From Treponema sp. (lineage in GTDB: Bacteria > Spirochaetota > Spirochaetia > Treponematales > Breznakiellaceae): DNA of 15,968 bases. Location: contig WRAL01000007.1 of NCBI GenBank assembly GCA_009780285.1, forward strand, positions 1-15,968, written 5' to 3'. Numbering within the stretch: position 1 is the first letter of the stretch; the number at the start of each line of letters is the position of its first letter. This document shows, piece by piece, positions 14,011 to 15,968 of this stretch. Made by a program: the position numbers and the translations under genes. The notes beneath the pieces are model-generated. The model was given only the letters and a program-made list of their open reading frames with translations, was not told where the DNA came from and made no database searches.

Positions 14011-15759
14011 TTAGCCAGCGCCCACGGCGCCCTGCGACTGCGCGATTTCGTTGTACGCGGGGCAGGTTTCCAGAAGCTGCTCGTGGGTGCCGCGGCCGAC
14101 GATTTGGCCTTCGTCAAAGACGAGGATCTGGTCGGCGCCCATGATCGTGCCCACGCGCTGGGCGATCACGATTACGGTGGCCTGCGCGGAGTTGAGCTTG
14201 AGGGCCTTGCGCAGCTGCGCGTCGGTTTTGAAGTCCAGCGCGGAAAAGCTGTCGTCGAAGACCAGGATGTCGGCCTTTTTCGCAAGGGCGCGAGCGATGG
14301 AAAGCCGCTGTTTCTGGCCGCCCGAAACGTTGCTGCCGCCCTGCATGATTTCCGATTCGAAGCGGCCTTCTTTTTCTTCTATAAATTCCATCGCCTGCGC
14401 GACGGTGGCCGCTTCCAAAACCTCGTCGTCGCTCGCTTCCGGCTTTCCGTAGCGGATGTTCGAGGCTATCGTTCCGGCGAGGAGCTGGCCTTTTTGGGGG
14501 ACGTAGCCGATTTTGTCGCGCAGGTCGATCTGGCTCAGCTTGCGAAGGTCCGCGCCGCCGACCTCGATGCTGCCGGAGGTTACGTCGTAAAAGCGCAACA
14601 GGAGCTGGGCGATGGTCGATTTTCCGGCGCCGGTCGGGCCGATAATCGCCGTGGTTTGCCCCGGAAGCGCGGTAAAGCTGACGCCGGAAATCGCGTCCGC
14701 CTCGGCGCCGGGATAGCGAAAGCGCACGTCGTTAAAAACCACCTTCGCGCCCTCGGCTCCCTGCGCCGCCTGTATCGGCTGTTCCGGGTCCACGATTTCC
14801 GGCTTGGTTTGAAGCACTTCGTTGATGCGCGCCGCCGAAACCGCCGCGCGGGGGATCATCATCATCACCATCGAAACGAGCATGAAGGCGAAAATCACCT
14901 GTATCGCGTACTGCATGAAGGCTATCATGTCGCCAATCTGAAGCGTTCCGGCGGCGATTCTGTGCGCGCCCACCCAGATAACGAGCAGCTGCGCGCCCAC
15001 CTGGACAATAGAAATCGCCGGCCCCACGAGCGCCATTATTCTTACCGCGCGCAGCCCGACGCCGCGCAAATCCTTGTTCACCGCGTCGAAGCGCGACATT
15101 TCGTGCTTCTGCGCCCCGAAGGCGCGTATTACCATAAGCCCGTGCAGAATCTCGCGCGAGACCAGGTTGAGCTTGTCGACGAGCTTTTGCATCACCTTGA
15201 ACATTGGCGCCACGATCGAGGTGATAAGGATTATCATTCCGATAAGAATCGTTACGGCAAGGGCGATGATCCAGGACATGGAAATGGCGCGCGACATCGC
15301 CATGACGATTCCGCCTATGCCCAAAATGGGCGCGTAGACGAGCATTCGCGCGGCGACGTTCATGAGCGCCTGAACTTGGGCGACGTCGTTGGTGCAGCGG
15401 GTTATAAGCGAGGCCGAGGAAAACTTGTCGAACTCGTTTTGGGAAAAAGACTCGACCTTGACGAAAAGCGCCCTGCGAAGGTCGCGCGCGGCTGCCGCGG
15501 AGGCGCGGGGGGCCAGGTACATGGCGCACATGGACGCGCCGCCGGCGACAAGGGCTATAGTCAGCATTAAGGCGCCAACCCTAAGGATAAAGCCCGTTTG
15601 AGGCTCGCCGGAAACAATGCCCTTGACGACGCCCTCGTTTACAATGTCCGACATCAAGGTCGGCAAAAGCAGCTCCGACATCGCCTGCAACAGAAGCAGG
15701 CACATCACGACAACGACGCTTTTCCAGTACGGCCTTAGATATTTCAGAACTTTGAACAT
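14011..15759 (-). CDS. ABC exporter half with degenerate ATP site (TM287-like)
   Basis: 582 aa from ATG at 15759 (MFKVLKYLRPYWK, a typical exporter start). A further upstream start would add 58 Arg/His-rich residues read through an inverted repeat and is rejected. The membrane domain spans about 12-310 and the ATPase domain about 338-575. Motifs: Walker A GPTGAGKST at 374-382, Q-loop Gln422, consensus signature VSGGQ at 478-482, Walker B ILVFDD at 498-503 with Asp503 instead of the catalytic Glu, and Gln534 instead of the H-loop His (IAQRV). Asp and Gln at these sites are the mark of the degenerate subunit of heterodimeric exporters. Its consensus signature would complete the competent site of the 10511-12379 protein, whose own signature is altered. 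Substrate unknown; multidrug or lipid-type export is typical of the family. Confidence 0.93.
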   Translation of the reverse strand: MFKVLKYLRPYWKSVVVVMCLLLLQAMSELLLPTLMSDIVNEGVVKGIVSGEPQTGFILRVGALMLTIALVAGGASMCAMYLAPRASAAAARDLRRALFVKVESFSQNEFDKFSSASLITRCTNDVAQVQALMNVAARMLVYAPILGIGGIVMAMSRAISMSWIIALAVTILIGMIILITSIVAPMFKVMQKLVDKLNLVSREILHGLMVIRAFGAQKHEMSRFDAVNKDLRGVGLRAVRIMALVGPAISIVQVGAQLLVIWVGAHRIAAGTLQIGDMIAFMQYAIQVIFAFMLVSMVMMMIPRAAVSAARINEVLQTKPEIVDPEQPIQAAQGAEGAKVVFNDVRFRYPGAEADAISGVSFTALPGQTTAIIGPTGAGKSTIAQLLLRFYDVTSGSIEVGGADLRKLSQIDLRDKIGYVPQKGQLLAGTIASNIRYGKPEASDDEVLEAATVAQAMEFIEEKEGRFESEIMQGGSNVSGGQKQRLSIARALAKKADILVFDDSFSALDFKTDAQLRKALKLNSAQATVIVIAQRVGTIMGADQILVFDEGQIVGRGTHEQLLETCPAYNEIAQSQGAVGAG

Positions 15760-15767
15760 ATGGACGT

Positions 15768-15796
15768 ATTGTATCACGCTGGAGGTAAAAGCGCAA
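15768..15796 (-). promoter_or_regulatory. putative promoter of the second ABC half
   Basis: On the minus strand, TTGCGC (15796-15791), a 17-bp spacer and TACAAT (15773-15768) lie 8 nt before the ATG at 15759. The predicted start falls within a base or two of the ATG, so a leaderless mRNA is expected. The -10 matches consensus in 5 of 6 positions. The -35 region (ATTGCGCTTTT) resembles that of the other ABC half. Confidence 0.5.
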
Positions 15797-15844
15797 TGCT
15801 GGGCCTCGCGGCCTTTCGGATCTAGGGGCCTTTGATCGCTGGCC

Positions 15845-15930
15845 CCCTGCGGCCGGCGGGCGCGCTGCCACGCTCGGTCATGGCGCTGCGCGAATGCCCT
15901 CTCGCGGCAGTGCGCCCGCCGGTCGCAGGG
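15845..15930. repeat. large imperfect inverted repeat, 28-bp arms
   Basis: Arms 15845-15872 and 15903-15930 pair over 28 positions in a + strand RNA, with two G-U pairs and one A-C mismatch, around a 30-nt loop. It lies upstream of the second ABC gene and its promoter. It could be an interspersed repeat element, a terminator of a gene beyond the right edge, or a structured RNA. No coding region is supported between 15760 and 15968. Confidence 0.75.
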
Positions 15931-15968
15931 CATACGCGGTGGGCATCTTGGAAGAAAGGCCGCTTTTC

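Noticed and set aside
13900..15570. 556-codon + strand ORF
   Set aside because: Antisense to the ABC exporter half with intact Walker motifs; the + product is His/Arg/Asp-rich and typical of a GC-rich shadow.
15760..15933. 58-residue N-terminal extension of the second ABC half
   Set aside because: It reads through the promoter and the large inverted repeat; the ATG at 15759 gives the usual exporter start.
1..15968. CRISPR array, insertion sequence, integrase or defence island
   Set aside because: No regularly spaced repeats, transposase or phage genes and no known defence domain were seen on either strand.

Overview
This window is very probably a chromosomal replication-origin region of a spirochaete, most likely a Treponema-type organism (Treponematales). 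The core is the gene run dnaA-dnaN-recF-DUF721 (dciA), all on the + strand, with DnaA boxes upstream of dnaA. This is the order I know from Treponema. The left flank carries predicted lipoproteins with relaxed lipoboxes, and two of them have right-handed beta-helix repeats of a kind I associate with gut (termite) treponemes. That lineage placement is inference; no rRNA or species marker is present.

Layout. (1) Bases 1-5242, minus strand: three predicted secreted lipoproteins. A 373-aa lipoprotein (4121-5242) is followed by a hairpin terminator. Then come two paralogous beta-helix lipoproteins in one apparent operon: 2168-3979 is complete, and 1-2132 runs off the left edge. The second paralogue has fewer beta-helix coils but gains an InlB-type B-repeat and at least two Ig-like YQW modules. 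(2) Bases 5243-6168: a 926-bp intergenic region. It holds a GC-rich structured leader for the 373-aa lipoprotein gene, the strongest sigma70-type promoter of the window (5477-5505, + strand) followed by an unrecognised, structure-rich candidate ncRNA (about 5512-5740), and the dnaA-proximal origin with two helically phased pairs of DnaA boxes. (3) Bases 6169-10479: dnaA, dnaN, recF and dciA. The dnaA-dnaN gap holds weak DnaA-like boxes and a perfect AT-rich palindrome, so the origin may be bipartite. (4) Bases 10511-15759: two minus-strand ABC exporter half-transporters whose ATP sites are degenerate in complementary ways, which marks them as the two halves of one heterodimeric exporter. They are separated by a + strand multicopper oxidase lipoprotein. 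(5) Bases 15760-15968: promoter of the second ABC half and a large imperfect inverted repeat; no gene is supported there.

How it fits together. DnaA, the DnaN clamp, RecF and DciA form the initiation and early replication-repair set next to their own origin. The lipoprotein genes are transcribed away from the origin. Both ABC genes point towards it. The exporter halves share a similar promoter (ATTGCGCYTTT at the -35 side, 17-bp spacer) placed so close to the start codon that leaderless mRNAs are predicted. The multicopper oxidase has a complete set of copper ligands, which is notable if the host is an anaerobe. The most original leads are the candidate ncRNA beside oriC, the split heterodimeric exporter flanking the oxidase, and the modular beta-helix lipoprotein pair.
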